Source: an uncultured Bacteroidales bacterium
GTDB taxonomy: Bacteria; Bacteroidota; Bacteroidia; Bacteroidales; P3
DNA length: 29,243 nucleotides
Assembly (NCBI GenBank): GCA_937915785.1
Contig: CALGGY010000067.1
Coordinates: 1 to 29,243 of the forward strand
Direction: 5' to 3'
The notes beneath the pieces are model-generated. The model saw only the letters and a list, made by a program, of their open reading frames with translations. It made no database searches and had not been told where the DNA came from. Position numbers and translations under genes: made by a program. Shown one piece after another: positions 1 to 6,256 of this stretch (position 1 is its first letter; each line of letters opens with the position of its first letter).

Positions 1-156
1 ATCGTATGCCCCCGTTTTTTGGTTGCTGTTGCGTTTGAGTTCTCTGTGGATTGTGCTTCTGTCCACTTTTAAATACTTGGCAATCTGAGTCTTGGAAAAT
101 CCTACTTGCAGTTTGCAAGAAATTTCGCACCTTTGTAGTTGTGTTAAATGCTCCAT
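1..156 (-). mobile_element. IS30-family transposase, N-terminal part (cut by window edge)
   Basis: The minus strand reads 52 codons from the ATG at 156 to the left edge without a stop. The peptide begins MEHLTQLQRCEI and continues with a helix-turn-helix (GFSKTQIAKYLKVDRSTIHREL, residues 19-40, shown here without its context). This is the typical N-terminal DNA-binding module of IS30-family transposases, in which the same kind of helix precedes a DDE catalytic domain. The catalytic part lies outside the window, so it cannot be judged whether the element is intact. The element's end should lie in the next 100-250 bases to the right, but I could not fix its terminal inverted repeat with only one end visible. 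Confidence 0.85.
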
Positions 157-208
157 CTTTTTGTTTTTTGGAATGAGCGCAAAGACAAGCGTTTTTTTCG
201 CAATCAAG

Positions 209-238
209 GGAGAATAGGCTTTTTTTTGCCTTTTCTCC
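209..238. repeat. Hairpin upstream of the IS30-type transposase
   Basis: GGAGAATAGGC (209-219) pairs with GCCTTTTCTCC (228-238) with one T-T mismatch, around a loop of eight T. It lies between the transposase start and the presumed element end. It could be a small terminator-like hairpin protecting the transposase from outside transcription, as is known for other insertion sequences, but that role is inferred. Confidence 0.4.
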
Positions 239-282
239 TTTGAAGTTTAGTGGCTTACGCACTCCTTTTTTTTCAAAAAGTG

Positions 283-316
283 TTGAATTTATTTGTTGAA
301 TTTAGGATTGAATTTA
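283..316. repeat. Three direct copies of TTGAATTTA
   Basis: TTGAATTTA occurs at 283-291, 296-304 and 308-316, spaced 13 and 12 bases apart, and the last two copies are both followed by GGA. The tract sits just outside the IS30-type gene, where the end of the element would be expected, so it may be part of the element's terminus or its target. Confidence 0.6.
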
Positions 317-335
317 GGACACGAAATTCCTACGC

Positions 336-426
336 CAAATCACTAACTCCCAAATCCTAACTAAAAACCGTCAGGCTCCCGCCCAATTGCCAATTCCCAA
401 CTCACAATTACTAATTCTTAACTAAC
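336..426. repeat. Degenerate heptad-repeat tract overlapping the ispF 3' end
   Basis: About 13 consecutive 7-base units of similar composition keep phase from about 336 to 426, for example CTAACTC (343-349), AATTGCC (385-391), AATTCCC (392-398), AATTACT (406-412) and AATTCTT (413-419). A GC-rich core, GGCTCCCGCCCAA (374-386), interrupts the AT-rich units. The last units encode the C-terminus and TAG stop of ispF on the minus strand. A second tract of the same design, with the same core, lies at 23926-24044. Confidence 0.65.
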
Positions 427-890
427 AACACTGTCGAATAAGCCGACACTCCCTCTTCCCTACCCTCGAAACCCAAATGTTCTGTTGTGGTGGCTTTTAT
501 CGAGATGTCGTCGGTATCAACACCGAGCACTTGCGCAAGGGTTTCTCGCATTTGCGGCAGGTAGCGGGCAATTTTAGGCTTCTGCAGACACACCACACTG
601 TCGCAGTTGCCGAGCGTGTAGCCCTTTTGCCGCACCAGCCCGTAGGTTTTGGCAAGAAGTATCTTGCTGTCGATGCCCTTGTATTGCGGGTCGGTGTCGG
701 GAAAATGTTTGCCAATGTCGCCCAAATTGGCTGCACCAAGCATTGCATCGCAGATTGCGTGTATCAGCACATCGGCATCGGAATGCCCCACTGAGCCTTT
801 GGTATGCTCCACGGCAACACCGCCAAGCCAAAAGGGCAGACCATCGGCTAACCGATGCACGTCGTAGCCAATCCCAACTCTATATTTCAT
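411..890 (-). CDS. ispF: 2-C-methyl-D-erythritol 2,4-cyclodiphosphate synthase
   Basis: This cytoplasmic enzyme of the non-mevalonate (MEP) isoprenoid pathway converts CDP-methylerythritol 2-phosphate to the cyclic diphosphate, releasing CMP. The 159-residue length is normal for the family. The metal-binding GYDVHR motif (Asp10, His12), HSDADVLIHA (36-45, with the third ligand His44), DIGKHFPDTDP (58-68) and KATTTEHLGFEGREEG (132-147) are all present, so the protein looks functional. It is the last gene of a minus-strand run with the phosphopantetheinyl transferase (6-base gap) and the FKBP gene. The final codons and the TAG stop lie inside the heptad-repeat tract. A TAA follows directly after the TAG in the same frame. 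Confidence 0.97.
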   Translation of the reverse strand: MKYRVGIGYDVHRLADGLPFWLGGVAVEHTKGSVGHSDADVLIHAICDAMLGAANLGDIGKHFPDTDPQYKGIDSKILLAKTYGLVRQKGYTLGNCDSVVCLQKPKIARYLPQMRETLAQVLGVDTDDISIKATTTEHLGFEGREEGVSAYSTVLLVKN

Positions 891-896
891 TATGTA

Positions 897-1565
897 TCAA
901 AGGTTTAACGTGTTAAAAATTTCTTTCATTGTTACTGTATGGAAATCGAAAGACGGCTTTTCGCCTCGTCGGCAGAGTGTTACAACGCAATCGTTGTCCA
1001 CCACTGTGCCGCTCACCACAAGACGCGACGAAGCCGGTTCAACATCCTCTGTCTCAGGATTTACCGAATAGTTGGTAAAATCCTTGGCAATGCCCGTGCC
1101 CAAACATTTCACCAAAGCCTCTTTCAACGACCACAGCATTGTGAAAGTCCATCCCTTCTGTTCGTCATCTGCATGTTTTTCAACGCATTGTCGTTCCTCA
1201 TCGGAGAAAAAACGTTGCATCAGCTCCATTCTGTGGGTTCGCAGGTACTCCACATCAACACCCACATCCTCGGTATCGAAAGCGGCGACAACACGCAGCT
1301 TGGAGTCGGAGATATTGAACTGAAAATCGGGATATTGCGCAAAAAACGGCTTACCATTTTCGTTGAACGAATATTCTGGCAGTGGACTGTTCGGAAACTG
1401 TTTACGGAAAACGTAATGCACCAGCAGGTTGCCAACCAGAGTCATTATATAATGTTTGTTGGGTTTCCAATCGGCACCGAAATACTGCGGACCAATCACC
1501 GCAAACTCTGCATCGAACTGGTGAAGGCTGTCCAAATCCACAACAAAAATTGGTATCAGTTTCAT
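897..1565 (-). CDS. 4'-phosphopantetheinyl transferase superfamily protein (Sfp-type)
   Basis: Enzymes of this superfamily move the 4'-phosphopantetheine arm of CoA onto a serine of a carrier protein. The 222-residue size fits the two-lobed Sfp type and not the small AcpS type. The second metal-binding motif is clear (VGVDVE, 101-106), followed by FFSDEE (119-124) and the hallmark WSLKEALVK (145-153). The upstream motif reads FNISDS (83-88) where most relatives have FNISHS, so Asp87 replaces a His that normally contacts CoA. The target carrier protein cannot be told from the context. There are gaps of 6 and 5 bases to ispF and the FKBP gene, which suggests one transcript. Confidence 0.88.
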   Translation of the reverse strand: MKLIPIFVVDLDSLHQFDAEFAVIGPQYFGADWKPNKHYIMTLVGNLLVHYVFRKQFPNSPLPEYSFNENGKPFFAQYPDFQFNISDSKLRVVAAFDTEDVGVDVEYLRTHRMELMQRFFSDEERQCVEKHADDEQKGWTFTMLWSLKEALVKCLGTGIAKDFTNYSVNPETEDVEPASSRLVVSGTVVDNDCVVTLCRRGEKPSFDFHTVTMKEIFNTLNL

Positions 1566-1570
1566 ACAAA

Positions 1571-2161
1571 TTACTTTATGTCAAGCAATTCCACTTCAAA
1601 AACAAGAGTGGAGTGCGGCTTTATCAGCGGGCTGGGCGATTGCTCGCCGTATGCCAGCTCGGAGGGTATGTAGAAAATAAACTTGGAGCCTATGGGCATC
1701 AGCTGCAGGCCTTCGGTCCAGCCGGCAATGACACGATTGAGCGGAAACTCTATGGCTTCGCCGCGCTGCACCGACGAGTCGAACACCGTGCCGTCTATCA
1801 GAGTGCCGTGATAATGAACTTTCACCGTGTCGGAGGCGGATGGTTTGCGACCATCGCCGAGTTTTATCACTTTGTACTGAAGTCCCGACGGGGTACACAC
1901 CACGCCTTCCTTAGTTTTGTTTTCGTTCAAAAAACGGTTGCCTTTCTCCTTTTCGGCCAGCATCTCTTTTTTGGCGTTTGATTCTATTTCTGCGCTAAGC
2001 AGTGCAAACTGCTGGCTTAGTTCTTCTTTGGAAAGCTGGCATTTGCCGTTCAGCACATCCATCACACCTTGTGCAAAGCTATCGCGGTCCACTTTGTTTA
2101 TTCCCATGCTTTTCAGATTGTTGGCTATATCGCAGCCCAATGCGTAACTTTTTTTGTCCAT
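1571..2161 (-). CDS. FKBP-type peptidyl-prolyl cis-trans isomerase, FklB/Mip-like
   Basis: The protein (196 residues) catalyses cis-trans isomerisation of Xaa-Pro bonds during protein folding. The N-terminal helical part (about 5-85) resembles the dimerisation domain of FklB, FkpA and Mip. The C-terminal FKBP domain (about 88-196) has VHYHGTLIDGTVFDSS (115-130), VIAGWTEGLQLMPIGSK (144-160), AYGEQ (170-174) and LVFEVELLDI. There is no signal peptide or lipobox (it starts MDKKSYALG), so it is probably cytoplasmic, like E. coli FklB and unlike FkpA or Mip. It is the first gene of the run that continues into the phosphopantetheinyl transferase and ispF. Its start lies 30 bases past the terminator of the preceding gene. 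Confidence 0.93.
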   Translation of the reverse strand: MDKKSYALGCDIANNLKSMGINKVDRDSFAQGVMDVLNGKCQLSKEELSQQFALLSAEIESNAKKEMLAEKEKGNRFLNENKTKEGVVCTPSGLQYKVIKLGDGRKPSASDTVKVHYHGTLIDGTVFDSSVQRGEAIEFPLNRVIAGWTEGLQLMPIGSKFIFYIPSELAYGEQSPSPLIKPHSTLVFEVELLDIK

Positions 2162-2190
2162 TGGAAAATTGGTTTAATGGTTTTTAATCA

Positions 2191-2220
2191 AAAAAAGGCT
2201 GTCGGTCTGACAGCCTTTTT
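2191..2220 (-). terminator. Rho-independent terminator after the GldJ-type gene
   Basis: AAAAAGGCTGTC (2192-2203) pairs perfectly with GACAGCCTTTTT (2209-2220) around a 5-base loop. Read on the minus strand, the stem is followed by seven T. It lies 20 bases past the stop of the GldJ-type gene and before the start of the FKBP gene, so it separates the two units. Confidence 0.85.
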
Positions 2221-2240
2221 GCTATTATAAATCAATTCGT

Positions 2241-3803
2241 TTAGTCTTTGCTGTTTTTGGTGCTCTGTTGGAAAGTCTGCGAGCCCAGACGGGTCATTGC
2301 GCAGCGGAAACCAATCCACGAGGTGGATTTTTCTTGGTCGTAGTATCGGCGTGTGCCAGGCTGCATCCAATAGATACGGTCGTTCCACGAACCGCCTTTC
2401 ACCACTCTCACCTTATTGTTTATCAGGGATGTGATGTTGTCCGGATTGTTGGTGTAGCGTGCATACATCATGTTGGTAACGCTGTCGGGCGAGGCCAGGC
2501 GGTCGGCCGAGCTGCCTTCCTCTTCCTCTTCTTCATCGCCACCAGCAAGGGGTCTCCAGCCTTCTTGGCTGAGGGTCGATGCAAAGTCGCCGTCGAGGTA
2601 GTTGATATTGTCGGCCTGACGGTAGTTACGTCTGTTCAGGTCGTCGTCCACGTTGCGGTAAACAATGCCGCCGGTGGTATCGTTGATCTTAACCTCTTCG
2701 TCTTCGATAGTAACGGTTTTGTAAACGTTACCTCGATAGGGGTTGAGGTCTTCGCCGCCAATGGGGTTAACATCCTGACGGTAAACGTCCATACACCATT
2801 CGCTGACGTTGCCAGCCATGTGGTACAAGCCGTAGTCGTTGGGGAAATACCATTTGATGGGGGCTGTGTAAACCCACGAGTCGTTGAGGCTACCGGCCAC
2901 ACCCATGTTGTCGCCGCGCGAACGTTTGAAGTTGGCCATAAACTGACCGTAGTAGTTCTTTTCGGCGGAACGGGCGCTTTGTCCGGCCCAAGGATAAACT
3001 TTATGTTCCAGCTGACGTTCGTCAACGGTGTTGCCTATGATACCGAGGGCCGCAAACTCCCATTCTGCTTCGGTAGGCAGACGGTAGTTGGGCAGGAAAA
3101 TGCCGTCGGTGGCGCGGATGTTACGAGGTTCGCCACCGGAACTCGGGTTCAAGTCCTTCAGACCTTTGGCAGTCTCGCCACGGTACATACCGGCAAGGTA
3201 AACGTCGGTTTGGAAAGCGTTTTCGGCTGTAAGGTCGGTAAGGTCGAGCTGAAGCACGCCAGCGTCGATAGCTATTTTTTCGTTCACGCGGTTGGAACGC
3301 CAGAGGCAGTAGGCGCTTGCCTGCTCCCACGACACACCCACAACGGGATATTGGTCGTATATCGGGCTCTGGAAATAGAAATTAACCAGGTCCTCGGCGT
3401 AGGTCAATTTCTGGCGCCAGCAGTTGGTGTCGGGATAAGCGGCTCTTACAAATTCCGGATATTCCTCACCGAACACACGCTGCATCCAGTATATATATTC
3501 GCGGTACGACACGTTGCTAACCTCGGTCTCGTCCATATAGAACGACGACACAGTTACCATGTGTTCCGAGTTGTTCCAAGCGTGGTGCGGGTCGTCGGAC
3601 ACGCGTCCCATCAAAAACGAGCCGCCTTCGATGAATATAAGTCCGGGACCAGTCATTTGTTCGCTGTAGGGCGACACTTCGAAACCGCCCCATTTGGAAT
3701 CGTTGTAGTTCCAGCCTGTGGTCTGCGACACTTGTTTTTTGCCGCATGCTGTTATCAGCAAACTTGCTATCGCCAATAAACAGAATAATCTAACGAATTT
3801 CAT
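2241..3803 (-). CDS. gldJ: GldJ-type T9SS/gliding lipoprotein with SUMF1 (formylglycine-generating-enzyme-like) domain
   Basis: This is a 520-residue lipoprotein with a lipobox ending in Cys20 (LLITAC). The segment TGWNYNDSKWGGFEV (29-43) is characteristic of GldJ and is not found in GldK/PorK. The SUMF1-type fold spans about 54-505, with FIEGGSFLMG (57-66), YRLPTEAEWEFAALG (240-254), GLYHMAGNVSEWCMDV (325-340), VVKGGSWNDR (467-476) and GFRCAM (498-503). GldJ of gliding Bacteroidota is a lipoprotein related to the ring protein GldK and is needed for gliding and T9SS function. In Flavobacterium johnsoniae gldJ lies next to porU and porV, and here porU-porV lie about 2.5 kb away, which supports the call. 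A run of six Glu (DEEEEEEG, 423-430) forms an acidic loop. No gliding can be inferred from this gene alone, because the rest of the gliding machinery is not in the window. Confidence 0.82.
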   Translation of the reverse strand: MKFVRLFCLLAIASLLITACGKKQVSQTTGWNYNDSKWGGFEVSPYSEQMTGPGLIFIEGGSFLMGRVSDDPHHAWNNSEHMVTVSSFYMDETEVSNVSYREYIYWMQRVFGEEYPEFVRAAYPDTNCWRQKLTYAEDLVNFYFQSPIYDQYPVVGVSWEQASAYCLWRSNRVNEKIAIDAGVLQLDLTDLTAENAFQTDVYLAGMYRGETAKGLKDLNPSSGGEPRNIRATDGIFLPNYRLPTEAEWEFAALGIIGNTVDERQLEHKVYPWAGQSARSAEKNYYGQFMANFKRSRGDNMGVAGSLNDSWVYTAPIKWYFPNDYGLYHMAGNVSEWCMDVYRQDVNPIGGEDLNPYRGNVYKTVTIEDEEVKINDTTGGIVYRNVDDDLNRRNYRQADNINYLDGDFASTLSQEGWRPLAGGDEEEEEEGSSADRLASPDSVTNMMYARYTNNPDNITSLINNKVRVVKGGSWNDRIYWMQPGTRRYYDQEKSTSWIGFRCAMTRLGSQTFQQSTKNSKD

Positions 3804-3898
3804 AACTTTTCAGTTTTATGTTTATTTGTTCTATTTACGTCTGTTGCTAAAAAAGGTTACTTTTTTTCGACTGTTTTTTAATTGCTGTTTACAACCTG

Positions 3899-3929
3899 CA
3901 AAGATACAAAAAAAAACGAGATAACGCAA
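3899..3929 (-). promoter_or_regulatory. Bacteroidota-type promoter for the GldJ-type gene
   Basis: On the minus strand TATCTTTG (3906-3899) matches the -7 consensus TAnnTTTG, and TTG (3929-3927) lies 20 bases upstream at the position of the -33 element. Transcription would start near 3892, leaving a leader of about 90 bases before the ATG at 3803. This is the best two-part promoter match in the window. It suggests that the GldJ-type gene has its own promoter in addition to any readthrough from upstream. Confidence 0.65.
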
Positions 3930-4007
3930 CTTTTATTTTACAAATGATGCACTTTTGTAAAACGCTATTCGCAACATCCGATATTTCAATAACTTAAAAG
4001 ATTTGTC

Positions 4008-4904
4008 TTATTTTTCTTTTATTCTATTTTTTTTGCTGTTCAGATAGCGGTTCCACTGCTCTTGGGTTGGAACGGCCATCGCAATGCGGAAACCGATGGT
4101 TTTTCCCTGTGTCATCATAACAGTTCGCGGTGAATTGTCGTACCATTCTTCCACTTTCAGGTCATTGTTGTAGCTCACTTCGGGGGTGAGTTCGGTTTCG
4201 TAACTGCCGCCGCGTGTGGGAGAGGAATTGGTGTGCTCGCTCACATTGCCACACATGTCGTAAAGTCCCAGCTCGTTGGGACGCAGCTGCCCAACCCGAT
4301 GCGGCTTTCCGCCGCTGTTGGCGCTGTACCATGCCACTTCGCCGATGTTGTTGCTCCCGGCATACAAAAAGTGGAGCGAGTGGTTGCCACCCTTTGCTGC
4401 GTACTGCCATTCCATGAAACTGGGCATCCTGAACTCAAGTCCGGTGATGGCGTTGAGGGTGTCGATAAACCGGTTCATCTGGGTCTGATGGATATTGGTT
4501 ACTGGCAGGACGGGGTCGGACTGGTCCTCGGAAGGGTTGTACGTGCTCACCGAGAGCCATTGGCGTTGGGTAACCTCGAACTTGCCGATAAGGAAACTTT
4601 CGTCGATGGTGCGTTCTTCCATCAGCACGGTGTCCAACACCCTTATTCCGAACTGGCCTGTGCGATAGTAAGGTATCAGTTGCCTGAAACTGCCCTTTTC
4701 AACATATACCATGTCGAATTTCACATTGTCCACATATACGCTTGCCGTCTGGCCTGTTTGAGGGTCTTCCCAGTCTATCTCCTCAGATTCTTCATTCCCG
4801 TTGTCGGGCGTTACGCTGTTGGCCGGTTTTGCATCATCGTCGGTACAAGCGGTCATTAAAAGGGCTGCTGCAATGGCTGTAATAACAAATGTCTGCGTTT
4901 TCAT
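4008..4904 (-). CDS. Small SUMF1-type lipoprotein in the T9SS locus
   Basis: This is a 298-residue lipoprotein with a lipobox ending in Cys20 (LLMTAC), then an acidic, low-complexity linker (about 21-50). The SUMF1-like domain (about 63-276) shows FDMVYVEKGSF (63-73), FEVTQRQW (109-116), FRMPSFMEWQYAAKGG (158-173), LGLYDMCGNVSEH (212-224), TRGGSY (230-235) and GFRIAM (271-276). It is much smaller than GldJ or GldK and lacks the GldJ signature, and the usual GNVWEW and GFRCV residues are altered. Catalysis as a formylglycine-generating enzyme is therefore unlikely. It sits between the PorP/SprF gene and the GldJ-type gene on the same strand, which suggests a cell-envelope role linked to secretion, but that is inference from position. 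Confidence 0.8.
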   Translation of the reverse strand: MKTQTFVITAIAAALLMTACTDDDAKPANSVTPDNGNEESEEIDWEDPQTGQTASVYVDNVKFDMVYVEKGSFRQLIPYYRTGQFGIRVLDTVLMEERTIDESFLIGKFEVTQRQWLSVSTYNPSEDQSDPVLPVTNIHQTQMNRFIDTLNAITGLEFRMPSFMEWQYAAKGGNHSLHFLYAGSNNIGEVAWYSANSGGKPHRVGQLRPNELGLYDMCGNVSEHTNSSPTRGGSYETELTPEVSYNNDLKVEEWYDNSPRTVMMTQGKTIGFRIAMAVPTQEQWNRYLNSKKNRIKEK

Positions 4905-4943
4905 ATTTTATAGTTTATATATAATGTATCGGTTTATTAAAAA

Positions 4944-4982
4944 AAAATCAACCCCATCAAAATCGCAAATGGGGTTGATTTT
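4944..4982 (-). terminator. Rho-independent terminator after the PorP/SprF gene
   Basis: A perfect 13-base stem pairs AAAATCAACCCCA (4944-4956) with TGGGGTTGATTTT (4970-4982). On the minus strand the stem runs into a long T tract. It lies 28 bases past the stop of the PorP/SprF gene, so that gene is probably transcribed apart from the lipoprotein gene downstream. Confidence 0.88.
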
Positions 4983-5010
4983 GTTTATGCTAAAAATTGA
5001 CTCTGTGTCA

Positions 5011-6015
5011 TTAGAACGACGGGCAGCGTACTGCTCTTATTTTCTTTCTGTGTTCGGGGCACGGCAATATAAATCCGAGGCTTATCTCGTGCGAACCGGC
5101 GGTGTTGTTGGCCAGTTTGGACACTGTTACGTCGTAGCTGTAGCCAATTTTGAACCAGTTGTGCTGCAATCCCACGAGGAAGATGAAAGCGTCGGCATTT
5201 TCCAAGCCGTGGCGGAACCATGCTCCAACGATGAATGGCTCCCAGTCGAGGTACAGACCATAGTTGAAGTAGTTGAAACCGCCTTGATACTGATAGATGA
5301 GATTTGGAGAGATAATGGGTGTACCAAGAGCGAGAGAAGAAGTTCTACGCTTGTCGGTTGCAAGGTTGATGAGTCCGCCGCCGTGAACGGTAATTTTCAT
5401 AGGCAGGTCGCTGATGCCGTAGAAACCGTTGCTAGGCTGAGTGAGGTGCGAAACGGCCACACCGCCGTACCATGCGTCGCTGTAGATAACGGCACCGGCG
5501 TCAAAGTCGAGATACCATTTGTTGAGATTGTCGGGCTGGGTGGCCTGTGTGGGGTAAATAAAACCGAAAGTAGGGTCTATCTGGTCGGGGAAACGCAGGT
5601 TGTCCCAATCGAGGTTCATATTCACGAGGCTCATCTGCAGTGCTGCATTCACATATATATATCGTGAAAGCTGGAAGCGGAACGAGTACATTATGCCGGC
5701 CATTGTGGTCATAAGTGCGCCGTGGTCGCCCTGACGGTCGTTCATAATTATGGCACCGATACCACCGTGGAGAGCGTCGATATACTGGTCGTACGACACG
5801 GAAACCGTCTGGAACGAGCTAACCAACGCCGGCCATTGATTCCTGTAATTCAGCGATATACGCGGACAAACTTTGGCCCCTGCCAATGCCGGGTTCAAAT
5901 ACAAAGGATTTGCATAAAACTGGGAGAACACAAAATCCTGTGCGCTAACCGTCTGACTGGCAGCAAATACCATTGCCAACACCAGCATTATCTTCTGTAT
6001 TTTTCTCATCTTCAT
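5011..6015 (-). CDS. PorP/SprF-family T9SS outer-membrane protein
   Basis: This is a 334-residue protein with a signal peptide (about 1-25, ending TVSAQD) and repeated amphipathic strands typical of an outer-membrane beta-barrel. The mature start DFVFSQFYANPLYLNPALAG (27-46) is the family hallmark, as is the C-terminus, which ends in a Cys-containing basic segment (CPEHRKKIRAVRCPSF). PorP/SprF proteins work with the T9SS. PorP of Porphyromonas gingivalis is encoded in the porPKLMN operon, and SprF of Flavobacterium is needed to export the adhesin SprB. Bacteroidota genomes carry many paralogs, often next to large type B secreted proteins. It diverges from porU with a 241-base AT-rich gap. The ATG at 6015 is used; an alternative Met lies two codons in. 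Confidence 0.92.
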   Translation of the reverse strand: MKMRKIQKIMLVLAMVFAASQTVSAQDFVFSQFYANPLYLNPALAGAKVCPRISLNYRNQWPALVSSFQTVSVSYDQYIDALHGGIGAIIMNDRQGDHGALMTTMAGIMYSFRFQLSRYIYVNAALQMSLVNMNLDWDNLRFPDQIDPTFGFIYPTQATQPDNLNKWYLDFDAGAVIYSDAWYGGVAVSHLTQPSNGFYGISDLPMKITVHGGGLINLATDKRRTSSLALGTPIISPNLIYQYQGGFNYFNYGLYLDWEPFIVGAWFRHGLENADAFIFLVGLQHNWFKIGYSYDVTVSKLANNTAGSHEISLGFILPCPEHRKKIRAVRCPSF

Positions 6016-6121
6016 AAGTTGTTTTTTTTATTCTCCAAATGATTAGCAATATTACGATTTTTTTTCCAATTATTCGTCATTTTGTCAAAAAAAAAATACA
6101 ATATTCTGTTTTTCAATGTTG

Positions 6122-6129
6122 TATATTTG
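6122..6129 (+). promoter_or_regulatory. Possible -7 element upstream of porU
   Basis: TATATTTG matches TAnnTTTG and would give a leader of about 120 bases before the porU ATG. There is no TTG at the usual distance upstream, so this is only half of the consensus. Confidence 0.3.
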
Positions 6130-6132
6130 AAG

Positions 6133-6220
6133 TTTTTTTTGTCATATAGGTTTTTTTGTCAAAATTTCTCATGTTTTTTTTCAAAATTTCACCATTTTTT
6201 CTGTCCACACAATTTTTTTT
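6133..6220. other. Phased T-tracts between porP/sprF and porU
   Basis: Five T-tracts of 6 to 8 bases begin at 6133, 6151, 6174, 6195 and 6213, spaced 18, 23, 21 and 18 bases apart, close to two helical turns. Three of them are followed by GTC. Phased T-tracts are known to bend DNA, so this segment may be curved. It lies just before the divergent porU gene. Confidence 0.5.
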
Positions 6221-6256
6221 GTCCTTCAAAGTTATTACACCGAACTATTTATTTAT

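Noticed and set aside
2268..3779. 503-codon open frame on the plus strand opposite the GldJ-type gene
   Set aside because: It is the exact antisense of a clearly conserved gene, and its peptide (rich in Val, His and Cys) shows no domain. It arises from the codon bias of the real gene.
4008..4904. Assignment of the small SUMF1-type lipoprotein as GldK/PorK
   Set aside because: It is far shorter than GldK/PorK, lacks their N-terminal sequence, and is not next to porL, porM and porN.
6225..6232. Minus-strand -7 box (TAACTTTG) for the PorP/SprF gene
   Set aside because: It would give a 200-base leader and has no TTG at the right distance, so the match is probably chance in AT-rich DNA.
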